This document shows positions 15,637-23,855 of a DNA stretch of 53,285 nt, piece by piece. The stretch is taken from contig JAYOLL010000025.1 in NCBI GenBank assembly GCA_038120295.1, forward strand, positions 1 to 53,285, given 5' to 3'. Below the pieces are notes generated by a model. That model was not told the DNA's origin. It saw only the letters and a list, made by a program, of their open reading frames with translations, and searched no databases. The stretch is from JAYOEY01 sp038120295. GTDB lineage: Bacteria > Pseudomonadota > Alphaproteobacteria > MPNO01 > UBA2964. The translations under genes and the position numbers were made by a program. The first letter of the stretch is position 1. Each line of letters starts with the position of its first letter.

Positions 15637-15710
15637 GGTGGGCGCGGCTGGGATTGAACCAGCGACCTCTCCGGTGTGAACGGAACGCTCTCCCGCTGAG
15701 CTACGCGCCC
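15636..15710 (-). tRNA. tRNA-Val (anticodon CAC)
   Basis: The minus strand folds as a complete cloverleaf of 75 nt with encoded CCA. Acceptor arms are GGGCGCG (15710-15704) and CGCGCCC (15646-15640), discriminator A at 15639 and CCA at 15638-15636. The anticodon loop is TTCACAC, giving anticodon CAC (15678-15676), within a five-pair stem that starts with one T-G pair. The T-arm has GGTTCAATCC. Confidence 0.95.
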
Positions 15711-15858
15711 TTATCGAGGCCGGAACGGCCTGTCAGGAAGGCCCGCATATAAGGCCGGGGCCCGGCGATAGTCAAGCGAGGCGCGACCTGTCCGAATGAC
15801 ATTACCCGTAGCGAAATTGCGGCTTGCGTTCGGCTGCCGCCGTCCTATCTTTCGGACC

Positions 15859-16776
15859 ATGAAACGACGTCGTCATATCGCGTCCCCGGTCGCGACCGTC
15901 GCGCTTCTCGCAGGGCTTGCGACCGGCGGACCGTCGGCCGCCGCCGATCAGCTCGCTTTTTCCGTACCGAATCCGCTCGGCGCGGTTCAGAACCGGCGGG
16001 TCGCGCTCGATTACGCGATCTATATCGGCGGGTTTCGCATGATCGATATCGCGCTCAAGGCCAGGCTCGATCGGGCCGACTACCGGATCGGCATGGACCT
16101 CAAGGCGGTCGGGTTCCTGAACACCATCATCGACTGGGAGATGACCGCCTGGTCCGAGGGCAGTTTCGAGTCCCGCCGCGTGGTACCGGTGCGCGCCGGC
16201 CATAACAGCGAATGGCGCGGCAAGCATCGCCGCATCCGGCTCGACTGGTCGAGGGGCGACGGCCCTCCCGTGGTCGAGACAGTGCCGAAGGGGGGCGGCG
16301 ACGAGCGCAGCATCGTCAAGGAGCAGGACCGCATCGGCGTGCGCGATCTGGCCGGCGCGATCCTGTCGACGCTGATTTCGGTTGGGATCAAGGATAGCTG
16401 CACCCATGCGGAACCGGTGTTCGACGGACGGCGGCGTTTCGACATGAAGTTCGAAGAAGTCGGGCGCGACCGGCTGGAGAAAACCGACTTTTCCCCCTAC
16501 GAGGGAGAGGCGCTGCGCTGCAGCCTGGAGATCGAGCGAATTTCCGGCTTCCGCCTGCGCCAGTCCCGCTATCGCTGGATGTCTGGCGGCAACCGGGCGA
16601 CGGTCTGGCTCGGTCGCGCCCTGCCGGACGCACCCCCGGTGCTGATGCGGCTCGAGGTCGAGACCGTGTTCGGACCGCTGCGGCTGCACCTGGTGAAGGC
16701 TGCGCTGGATAACGGCGGGGTGACGCTGCCCGCACAACAATCGAAATTTCACGGAAAATCCGGAAATTCGGATTAG
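15859..16776 (+). CDS. DUF3108 periplasmic protein
   Basis: A 305-residue exported protein with a DUF3108 domain, of unknown biochemical function and common in Alphaproteobacteria. A signal peptide is clear: a basic start (MKRRRH), a hydrophobic core and an Ala-rich cleavage region ending near residue 33 (PSAAADQ). The mature part begins with the domain's VALDYAIYIGGFRMIDIAL strand pattern, consistent with a beta-rich, lipid-binding-like fold. ATG 15859 is chosen because it gives the signal peptide; the frame is open further upstream to 15796. glmU starts 72 bp downstream, so a cell-envelope connection is possible but not demonstrated. Confidence 0.85.
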   Translation: MKRRRHIASPVATVALLAGLATGGPSAAADQLAFSVPNPLGAVQNRRVALDYAIYIGGFRMIDIALKARLDRADYRIGMDLKAVGFLNTIIDWEMTAWSEGSFESRRVVPVRAGHNSEWRGKHRRIRLDWSRGDGPPVVETVPKGGGDERSIVKEQDRIGVRDLAGAILSTLISVGIKDSCTHAEPVFDGRRRFDMKFEEVGRDRLEKTDFSPYEGEALRCSLEIERISGFRLRQSRYRWMSGGNRATVWLGRALPDAPPVLMRLEVETVFGPLRLHLVKAALDNGGVTLPAQQSKFHGKSGNSD

Positions 16777-16848
16777 ACTCCCTTCCCGATTCCGTTTAGC
16801 GGCGCGATTCCCTATACTCGCGCCGATGATTCAGGAGATTTCTGAGAC

Positions 16849-18213
16849 GTGAGCGACAGACAGATCGCTGCAATCGTTCTTGCCGCCGGGCTCGGGACGC
16901 GGATGAAATCCGCGACGCCGAAGGTGCTGCACAGGGTGGCCGGCAAGCCGATGATCGGCCATATCCTGACGGCGCTCGACGGGTTCGACGCCGACCGGAC
17001 AATCGTGGTTGTCTCGCCCGGCATGCCGCAGGTCGCTGAATTTGTCGCACCGGCGGTTACCGTCGAGCAGGACCCGCCGCTCGGCACCGGTCATGCGGTG
17101 ATGGCGGCGCGCGACGCGCTCTCGGGGTTCGAGGGAGACGTGCTGGTGCTGTTCGGCGATACGCCGCTCCTGACGGGAGAAACCATGAGGGCGATGGTCG
17201 AGGCGCGGCGCGGCCCGGACAATCCCGCCGTCGTGGTGCTGGGTTTCCGGCCCGACGATCCCTCCGAATACGGGCGGCTTGTCCAGGGCGGCGACGGCAG
17301 CCTTGAACAGATCGTCGAGGCGCGCGACGCAACCGAGCCGCAGCGCGCGATCCCGCTCTGCAACGCCGGTATCATGGCGATAGACGGCGCGCGGCTGGTC
17401 GACCTGCTGGATGCTATCGGCAACGACAACGCGAAGAACGAATACTACCTGACCGACATCGTCGCCATCGCGCGCGCCAGGGGGTGGAACTGCTCGGTCG
17501 TCGAAACAGACGATCCGGACGAGGTAATGGGCGTCAATTCGCGCGCCGGGCTCGCCGAGGCCGAGGCAGCGATGCAAAAGCGCCTGCGTGCGCACTGGAT
17601 GGCGGAAGGGGTGACGCTGACCGATCCCGAAACGGTCTGGTTCAGCACCGATACGGTGCTGGGACGCGACGTCACGGTGGGGCAGAATGTTGTGTTCGGC
17701 CCCGGCGTGACCATCGGCGACAATGTCGATATCCGTCCGTTCTGCCATGTCGAGGGCGCGACGGTCGAAGACGACGCCATTATCGGCCCCTATGCACGGC
17801 TTCGGCCTGGCGCGGATATCGGGCGCGAGGTCCATATCGGGAATTTCGTCGAGGTAAAGGAAGCGCGGCTGGATGAGGGCGCGAAGGCCAACCATCTGAG
17901 CTATATCGGCGATTCTTTTGTCGGGGCGGGCGCGAATATCGGCGCCGGCACCATCACCTGCAATTACGACGGAATCCTGAAATCGCGCACCGAGATCGGA
18001 GCGGGGGCCTTTATCGGCTCAAACACAGCGCTGGTCGCACCGGTCAGGGTCGGAAACGGCGCGATCACCGGGGCGGGCTCGACAATCACGACAGACGTGG
18101 AGGAGAACGCGCTCGCCGTCACCCGCGCGCCGCAGAAGGATCTCGCCGGCTGGGCCCTCAAATACCGGGTCCGCAAGCAGGCGGAAAAAACCACGAAGAA
18201 GAAAGCAGGCTAG
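16849..18213 (+). CDS. glmU: Bifunctional GlmU, N-acetylglucosamine-1-phosphate uridyltransferase / glucosamine-1-phosphate acetyltransferase
   Basis: GlmU makes UDP-N-acetylglucosamine, the precursor of peptidoglycan and lipopolysaccharide: it acetylates glucosamine-1-phosphate and then joins UMP. The N-terminal pyrophosphorylase domain shows LAAGLGTRMKS (residues 11-21), the GTGHAV segment and the VLFGDTPLL metal site. The C-terminal domain is a left-handed beta-helix with hexapeptide repeats and the family's GNFVEVK, NHLSYIGD and GAGTITCNYDG segments. The 454-residue length is normal. GTG 16849 is the start that gives the usual N-terminus. glmS starts 6 bp after its stop, so the two are one operon covering consecutive steps of the pathway. 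Confidence 0.97.
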   Translation: MSDRQIAAIVLAAGLGTRMKSATPKVLHRVAGKPMIGHILTALDGFDADRTIVVVSPGMPQVAEFVAPAVTVEQDPPLGTGHAVMAARDALSGFEGDVLVLFGDTPLLTGETMRAMVEARRGPDNPAVVVLGFRPDDPSEYGRLVQGGDGSLEQIVEARDATEPQRAIPLCNAGIMAIDGARLVDLLDAIGNDNAKNEYYLTDIVAIARARGWNCSVVETDDPDEVMGVNSRAGLAEAEAAMQKRLRAHWMAEGVTLTDPETVWFSTDTVLGRDVTVGQNVVFGPGVTIGDNVDIRPFCHVEGATVEDDAIIGPYARLRPGADIGREVHIGNFVEVKEARLDEGAKANHLSYIGDSFVGAGANIGAGTITCNYDGILKSRTEIGAGAFIGSNTALVAPVRVGNGAITGAGSTITTDVEENALAVTRAPQKDLAGWALKYRVRKQAEKTTKKKAG

Positions 18214-18219
18214 CCCCTC

Positions 18220-20043
18220 ATGTGCGGCATTATTGGCATTATCGGGCGGGCGCCGGTGGCCCCGTTGCTGATCGACGGGCTGAAGCGGCTCGAATATCGA
18301 GGCTACGATTCTGCCGGCATCGCCACGCTGGTTGACGGGAAAATCGACCGTCGCCGCGCCGAGGGCAAGATCGTCAATCTGGATGCGCGGGTCGAGAAGG
18401 AACCGCTCGGCGGCACGATCGGCATCGGCCATACGCGCTGGGCCACCCATGGCGGGCCGAGCGAAACCAACGCGCACCCGCACGCCGATGAGCGCGTGGT
18501 GCTTGTCCATAACGGCATCATCGAGAACTTCCAGGCGCTGCGCGAGGAACTGACGGCGAAAGGCCACAGTTTCGAGACCGACACCGACACCGAAGCCGTG
18601 GTGCATCTGGTCAGCTCGCTGCTGGCCGAAGGCAAATCGCCGCAGGAAGCGGTCGCCGCCGCGCTGAAACGCCTCGAGGGCGCGTTCGCGCTCGCCATCC
18701 TGTTCGCTGGCGAGGACAGGCTGATGATCGGCGCGCGCCGCGGCAGCCCGCTCGCCATCGGCTATGGCGACGGCGAGATGTATATCGGCTCGGACGCGCT
18801 GGCGCTGGCGCCGCTGACCGAGCGGATTTCCTATCTGGAAGAAGGAGACTGGGCCGAAATCACAGCGGACGGCGCCGTCGTGCATGACGACACCGACGCG
18901 GTTGTTGAACGCCCGGTCCGCCAGACCGCGACCTCCGGCGCGATGACCGGTAAAGGCGGGTTCCCGCATTTCATGCTCAAGGAAATCTACGAGCAGCCCG
19001 CGGTGATCGGTGACACGCTGCACACCTTCGTCAACCCGTGGAGCAACCTCGTCACCCTTCCGGAGCTCCCGTTCGATCTCGCGGCAGTCTCACGCGTCAC
19101 CATCATCGCCTGCGGAACGTCCTATCATGCGGGGATGGTCGCCAGATACTGGCTGGAAAAGGTCGCACGCGTGCCGGTCGATCTGGATATCGCTTCCGAA
19201 TTCCGCTACCGCGCCGTCGACATGGAACAGGGCGGGCTGTCGATCTTTATCTCGCAGTCCGGCGAGACGGCGGATACGCTCGCCGCGCTGCGCTACGCGA
19301 AATCCCAGGGGCAGCACACGCTCTCCATCGTCAACGTTCCGGAAAGCTCGATGGCTCGGGAAGCGGACGCCGTGCTGCTGACCCATGCCGGCCCGGAAAT
19401 CGGCGTTGCCTCGACCAAGGCCTTCACCACTCAACTGACCGTACTCGCCTGTCTTACCATCGACATGGCGACGGCGCGCGGCAGGATCGACGAGAACCGC
19501 GCCGCGCAACTCTGCCAGGCGCTCAAGGAAGTGCCCTCGCGGGCCAACGAAATCCTCAACCATGACAGCGCCATCGCCATGCTGGCGAAGGAGGTCGCCG
19601 CTGCGCGGGACGTGCTCTATCTGGGCCGCGGCACCGGATTTCCCATCGCGCTCGAAGGCGCTCTCAAGCTCAAGGAAATCAGCTATATCCATGCCGAGGG
19701 CTATGCCGCCGGCGAGATGAAGCACGGACCCATCGCGCTGATCGACGAAGACGTTCCGGTGATCGTGATCGCACCGTCGGACGAGCTGTTCGAAAAGACT
19801 GCCAGCAACATGCAGGAAGTCATCGCCCGCGGCGGCCGCGTCATCTTTCTGTCCGACGCGGAGGGCATCGCCAGGCTCGGCGGCATGGCGGCGGCGACCA
19901 TCGAACACCCGGCGGTCGACCCGTTCGTCGCGCCGATCCTCTACACGATTCCGGTGCAGCTGCTCGCCTATCACACGGCGGTGCTTAAGGGCACCGACGT
20001 CGATCAGCCGCGTAACCTCGCCAAATCGGTTACGGTGGAGTAG
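18220..20043 (+). CDS. glmS: Glutamine--fructose-6-phosphate aminotransferase GlmS
   Basis: GlmS makes glucosamine-6-phosphate from fructose-6-phosphate and glutamine, the first step of the hexosamine pathway. The N-terminal Cys2 (MCGIIGIIG) is the glutaminase nucleophile after removal of Met. HTRWATHG and the NGIIEN segment belong to the same domain. Two SIS domains follow (ISQSGETADTL and the STKAFTTQ loop), ending in the typical QPRNLAKSVTVE. The length of 607 residues is normal. It is tightly coupled to glmU upstream (6 bp) and to the DUF1932 dehydrogenase downstream (6 bp). No glmS ribozyme is expected or seen; that is a Gram-positive feature. Confidence 0.97.
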   Translation: MCGIIGIIGRAPVAPLLIDGLKRLEYRGYDSAGIATLVDGKIDRRRAEGKIVNLDARVEKEPLGGTIGIGHTRWATHGGPSETNAHPHADERVVLVHNGIIENFQALREELTAKGHSFETDTDTEAVVHLVSSLLAEGKSPQEAVAAALKRLEGAFALAILFAGEDRLMIGARRGSPLAIGYGDGEMYIGSDALALAPLTERISYLEEGDWAEITADGAVVHDDTDAVVERPVRQTATSGAMTGKGGFPHFMLKEIYEQPAVIGDTLHTFVNPWSNLVTLPELPFDLAAVSRVTIIACGTSYHAGMVARYWLEKVARVPVDLDIASEFRYRAVDMEQGGLSIFISQSGETADTLAALRYAKSQGQHTLSIVNVPESSMAREADAVLLTHAGPEIGVASTKAFTTQLTVLACLTIDMATARGRIDENRAAQLCQALKEVPSRANEILNHDSAIAMLAKEVAAARDVLYLGRGTGFPIALEGALKLKEISYIHAEGYAAGEMKHGPIALIDEDVPVIVIAPSDELFEKTASNMQEVIARGGRVIFLSDAEGIARLGGMAAATIEHPAVDPFVAPILYTIPVQLLAYHTAVLKGTDVDQPRNLAKSVTVE

Positions 20044-20049
20044 GGGGGC

Positions 20050-20937
20050 ATGCCCATTTCCACCATCGCCATTCTCAGCCCCGGCAATATGGGGAGCGCC
20101 GTCGGGCGGTTTCTTGTCGAGGGCGGGTTCGATGTCGTTGCCTGTCTCGGCGAGCGTTCGGACTTCACGCGTGAGCGGGCGGAGAAGTACGGCATCCGCG
20201 ATATCGGCGGGATCGACGATATGGTTGCGGCGTCCGATCTGGTGTTGTCGATTCTGGATCCCGCCAGGGCTGAGGAAATTGCGGAGGCGACCGCGGCGGC
20301 GATGAAGAAGGCCGGCAAGTCGCTGGTTTTCGCCGACTGCAACGCAACGTCGCCCGCGACTGCGGAGAAGCTGAACGGCCTCATAGAAGAGGCCGGCGGA
20401 AAGTTCGTCGATGTCGGGATCATCGGCGGCGCGCCCGACCGAAAAGAAAACTTCCCAAATTTCTGCACTTCAGGCCCGCATGCCGAGCTGCTGCAGCCGT
20501 TGGACGGCAAGGGCGTCAAAATCCTGAAGGTTGGCGACGAAATCGGCGCTGGCTCGGCCATCAAGATCTGCAACGGCGCGTGGAACAAGGGCGCGTTCGC
20601 GCTCTACACCGCCGTCATGCTGGCGGCCGAACATTACGGCTTTACCGAAATTCTGCGCGAGCGCCTGCCGAAGAGCCAGGCCGGTACGGTCGACAAGCTC
20701 GACGCCGCGATCAATCGTCTGCCGTCGTTGTCGGGGCGATATGTCGGCGAGATGGAACAGGTCGCAGAGACCTTTGCCTCCATCGGCATGCCGGATGGAT
20801 TTCACGATGCTTCCGCCCAACTGTTCCGCATGCTCAACGACACCTCGCTGGGGTCCGAACGGCGCGAGCTGATCCCCGACGACCGTACGACTCTCGATGT
20901 CCTGAAAATTCTCATACAGGACATCGAGAACAGCTAA
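20050..20937 (+). CDS. NAD(P)-dependent dehydrogenase with DUF1932 domain
   Basis: A 295-residue member of the beta-hydroxyacid dehydrogenase/6-phosphogluconate dehydrogenase superfamily. The Rossmann motif reads LSPGNMGSAVG (residues 9-19). The second half matches the DUF1932 all-helical domain, with a KICNGAWNKG segment (conserved Lys and Asn expected at the active site). Members of this subgroup act on unknown hydroxyacids, and some are phosphogluconate dehydrogenase-like. It lies 6 bp after glmS and its TAA overlaps the ATG of the MFS gene by one base, so all four genes are probably co-transcribed. It is not known to belong to hexosamine metabolism. Confidence 0.85.
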   Translation: MPISTIAILSPGNMGSAVGRFLVEGGFDVVACLGERSDFTRERAEKYGIRDIGGIDDMVAASDLVLSILDPARAEEIAEATAAAMKKAGKSLVFADCNATSPATAEKLNGLIEEAGGKFVDVGIIGGAPDRKENFPNFCTSGPHAELLQPLDGKGVKILKVGDEIGAGSAIKICNGAWNKGAFALYTAVMLAAEHYGFTEILRERLPKSQAGTVDKLDAAINRLPSLSGRYVGEMEQVAETFASIGMPDGFHDASAQLFRMLNDTSLGSERRELIPDDRTTLDVLKILIQDIENS

Positions 20938-22202
20938 TGGCGGAATCGAGATTTTTCGGCGGGATCGCCGCGGCGCTCTCCAACCCGCAATTCCGTCTCT
21001 ACTGGAGTTCCAATGCCGTCTCCACTATCGGCCGCTGGGTCTACCGGACGGCGGTGGCCTGGCTTGCCTGGGAACTGACCGAGGACCCTAAATGGCTCGG
21101 CATTGTCGCTTTCGCCGACATTTTTCCCATGGTGGCGCTGTCGATCTTCGCCGGCGCGATGTCGGACCGGATCGGCTACATGAAGGTCATCCGGTCGACC
21201 CAGCTGGGCATGATCGTCCTTGGAATCGCTTTCATAGGGACGATTTCCGCCGGTTATCTCAGTATCGAGCTGATTGTCTGCCTGTCGATCTTTCACGGAA
21301 CGATGGAGGCGCTGGCGACGCCGCCCCGCATTTCGCTGGTTCATGCGCTGGTGCGCAAGGAAGATTTGTCGGCCGCCATCGCGATGGGGTCCGCCATGTT
21401 CAATGCCTGCCGCGTGCTGGGCCCGGCCATCGGCAGTGCGCTGTTACTCTGGACGACCCCGGAGGTGGTCATGGCGGTCGCAACGGCGGCCTTTATCCAG
21501 TTCTATATCGTGACCTTCTTTATCCATGCTCGCGGGGGTGACGCCGGAGGAACCGGGCGCATTTCCTGGGAGCTGGTCGAGGACATGAAGCAGGGCGTGA
21601 TCTACGCCTGGAAGCATGTCGGTATCCGTTTCATCATGCTGATGCTGGTCGTCGTCGGCATGTTGCTGCGCCCTGTTATGGAGTTCGCGCCCGCTTTTTC
21701 CGCAGATGTGTTCGGACGCGGGCCGGACGGGTTCGGCATGCTGCTGTCTTCGATCGGCGGCGGCGCCCTGGTTGCCGCGTTGTGGATGGCGCGCCGGGGG
21801 CGGACCGATGGCGTCACGCGGCTGGTCGTGCACTCCCTGCTGGCCCAGAGCCTCGCGCTTATCCTGTTTTCGATGACGTCGAATATCTTCGTCGGGTGCG
21901 CCTTCCTGATCGTCTTCGGGTTTTTCATGCTGATGGGCGGGATCGGATCCCAGACGCTGATCCAGAACGCGGTCGACTCCGGCATGCGCGCACGGGCCGT
22001 AAGCCTGTTTATCCTTGTTTCCTGGGGCCTGCCTGCCCTCGGAGCGCTGGCAATGGGCTGGTTTGCCTCGTATTTCGGGCTGCAGCTGGCCGTGGCAGTT
22101 GGTGCGGCGCTCGCCGTCGTCGCCTGGCTTGGGTCGCTGCGCCCCGGCGTCCGCCTGGCACCCGGTCTTGAGGCGATCAAAGCGAAAAAATCGGGCGGTT
22201 AA
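20937..22202 (+). CDS. MFS transporter
   Basis: Major facilitator protein of 421 residues with about 11-12 hydrophobic helices. The N-terminus (NPQFRLYWSSNAVSTIGRWVYRTA) and the MSDRIGYMKVIRST loop between helices 2 and 3 are typical of the MFS_3/EntS-like exporter group. The start ATG at 20937 overlaps the upstream stop (TAATG), showing translational coupling with the DUF1932 dehydrogenase; the long upstream extension of this open frame runs antisense-like through that gene and is not coding. Substrate unknown. Confidence 0.9.
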   Translation: MAESRFFGGIAAALSNPQFRLYWSSNAVSTIGRWVYRTAVAWLAWELTEDPKWLGIVAFADIFPMVALSIFAGAMSDRIGYMKVIRSTQLGMIVLGIAFIGTISAGYLSIELIVCLSIFHGTMEALATPPRISLVHALVRKEDLSAAIAMGSAMFNACRVLGPAIGSALLLWTTPEVVMAVATAAFIQFYIVTFFIHARGGDAGGTGRISWELVEDMKQGVIYAWKHVGIRFIMLMLVVVGMLLRPVMEFAPAFSADVFGRGPDGFGMLLSSIGGGALVAALWMARRGRTDGVTRLVVHSLLAQSLALILFSMTSNIFVGCAFLIVFGFFMLMGGIGSQTLIQNAVDSGMRARAVSLFILVSWGLPALGALAMGWFASYFGLQLAVAVGAALAVVAWLGSLRPGVRLAPGLEAIKAKKSGG

Positions 22203-22299
22203 CAGAAACGGCCCCGTGGCGTATATTGCGACGGTCGATGGCCGACCGGTCCGCAACCGTTGCTTGCCGGCGAGTCAAATCCCAACGGAGAAAGCCGAC

Positions 22300-23775
22300 A
22301 TGCCACGTGACATGAACGTTCCCATAAACGATCCAAAACTCGTTCGCGAGCAGTGCTATATCAACGGCGAATGGTGCGATGCGGATAGCGGCGAAACCGT
22401 CGAGGTCACAAACAAGGCGACCGGCGAAGTGCTTGGGACCGTACCGAAGATGGGGGCCGACGAGACGCGTCGCGCCATTGAAGCGGCGAACGCCGCGCTG
22501 CCCGCCTGGAAGGCCAAGACCGCCAAGGAACGCTCTGTCATCCTTCGCCGCTGGTACGAACTGATGCTTGAGCATCAGGAAGATCTGGCCACGCTGATGA
22601 CGGCGGAACAGGGTAAGCCTAAAGCCGAAGCGATGGGCGAGGTGGTCTACGCCGCCAACTTCATTGAATGGTTTGCCGAGGAAGGCAAACGCATTTACGG
22701 CGACACCATCCCGAGTTTCGCCCCGGACAAGCGCATTATCGTCACCAAGGAACCGATCGGTGTGGTCGCCGCGATCAGCCCGTGGAACTTCCCGGCGGCG
22801 ATGATCACGCGGAAATCCGGACCGGCGCTCGCCGCCGGCTGCACCATTGTCGTGAAGCCTGCGACCATGACGCCGTATTCGGCGCTGGCGCAGGCCGAGC
22901 TCGCCGAACGCGCCGGCATTCCGCCGGGGGTCTTCAATGTCGTAACAGGCAGCGCCGGCGCTATCGGCGGCGAGCTGACCGGCAATCCCATCGTCCGCAA
23001 GCTGACTTTCACAGGCTCTACCGAAATCGGAAAGATGCTGATGGAGCAGTGCGCCAGGACGGTGAAGAAGGTCTCCATGGAGCTGGGCGGCAACGCGCCC
23101 TTCATCGTGTTCGACGATGCCGATCTCGATGCAGCGGTTGAAGGCGCGATGGTCTCCAAATTCCGCAATACCGGCCAGACCTGCGTTTGCGCGAACCGCA
23201 TTTACGTCCAGGCGGGCGTTTATGACGCGTTTGCGGAAAAACTGAAGGCCGCCGTCGCCGCGATGAAGGTCGGAGACGGGCTGAAAGGCGAAACGCAGCA
23301 GGGGCCGCTGATCGAAATGAAGGCGGTCGAGAAGATCGAAGAACATATCGCCGACGCGGTGTCCAAGGGCGCGACGGTGGCGCTCGGCGGCAAGCGGCAC
23401 GAACTCGGCGGAACGTTTTTCGAACCGACCGTTCTCACCGGCGTCACTCAGGACATGATGGTATCCAAGGACGAGACCTTCGGGCCGCTGGCGCCGCTGT
23501 TCAAGTTCGAAACCGAGGAAGATGCGATCAACTACGCCAACGATACCGAGTTCGGGCTCGCTTCCTATTTCTACAGCCGCGATATCGGCCGAATCTGGCG
23601 GGTGATGGAAGGACTCGAGTACGGCATCGTCGGCATCAATGAAGGCATCATCTCGACCGAGGTTGCGCCGTTCGGCGGCATCAAGGAATCCGGTGTCGGG
23701 CGTGAGGGCTCGAAATACGGGATCGAGGACTTCATCGAGATCAAATATGCGTTAATGGGTGGAATCGACCGCTGA
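22300..23775 (+). CDS. gabD: NAD(P)-dependent succinate-semialdehyde dehydrogenase-type aldehyde dehydrogenase
   Basis: Aldehyde dehydrogenase of 491 residues close in sequence to GabD, which oxidises succinate semialdehyde to succinate. The catalytic Cys is at about residue 295 (GQTCVCANR), preceded by the general-base Glu in MELGGNAP and the Asn in SPWNFP. The SSADH-like FRNTGQTCVCANRI segment and the GLASYFYSRDI and PFGGIKESGVGREGS segments support the assignment. ATG 22300 has GGAG 9-12 nt upstream; an in-frame ATG lies 12 bp further on. A strong terminator follows at 23798. No gabT is nearby, so the semialdehyde may come from aromatic breakdown or elsewhere. Confidence 0.85.
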   Translation: MPRDMNVPINDPKLVREQCYINGEWCDADSGETVEVTNKATGEVLGTVPKMGADETRRAIEAANAALPAWKAKTAKERSVILRRWYELMLEHQEDLATLMTAEQGKPKAEAMGEVVYAANFIEWFAEEGKRIYGDTIPSFAPDKRIIVTKEPIGVVAAISPWNFPAAMITRKSGPALAAGCTIVVKPATMTPYSALAQAELAERAGIPPGVFNVVTGSAGAIGGELTGNPIVRKLTFTGSTEIGKMLMEQCARTVKKVSMELGGNAPFIVFDDADLDAAVEGAMVSKFRNTGQTCVCANRIYVQAGVYDAFAEKLKAAVAAMKVGDGLKGETQQGPLIEMKAVEKIEEHIADAVSKGATVALGGKRHELGGTFFEPTVLTGVTQDMMVSKDETFGPLAPLFKFETEEDAINYANDTEFGLASYFYSRDIGRIWRVMEGLEYGIVGINEGIISTEVAPFGGIKESGVGREGSKYGIEDFIEIKYALMGGIDR

Positions 23776-23797
23776 TCGACTCCATCTTTCCGTTACC

Positions 23798-23829
23798 CGG
23801 GGCGGGCAATGACCCGCCCCGTTTTTTTT
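23798..23829 (+). terminator. Rho-independent terminator after gabD
   Basis: A nine-pair GC stem, CGGGGCGGG (23798-23806) with CCCGCCCCG (23813-23821) and a six-base loop, is followed by eight T residues. It lies 22 bp after the aldehyde dehydrogenase stop and 27 bp before the glutathione reductase ATG, so it separates the two transcripts or attenuates the second. Confidence 0.92.
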
Positions 23830-23855
23830 GAAGACAGCGATACGAGAGAAAAGAC

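Larger units (their letters stand above)
15430..15858. other. Intergenic region containing tRNA-Val
   Basis: No protein gene is seen between the GMC oxidoreductase and the DUF3108 gene. The region contains tRNA-Val(CAC) at 15636-15710 and, right after its 3' end, a large inverted repeat at 15594-15636. Smaller GC-rich palindromes lie at about 15565-15595. The part from 15711 to 15858 must hold the tRNA promoter and the promoter of the DUF3108/glmU run; I cannot assign boxes with confidence. Confidence 0.6.

Noticed and set aside
13636..15657. Long plus-strand open frame of 673 codons
   Set aside because: It is antisense to the GMC oxidoreductase and runs into the tRNA-Val gene. It has no recognisable domain and is low in coding character.
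20580..20936. Extended N-terminus for the MFS transporter
   Set aside because: This part runs inside the DUF1932 dehydrogenase gene in another frame. The TAATG overlap at 20935-20939 marks the real start.
22015..22299. Extended N-terminus for the aldehyde dehydrogenase
   Set aside because: It overlaps the MFS gene. ATG 22300 has a Shine-Dalgarno and yields the normal protein length.
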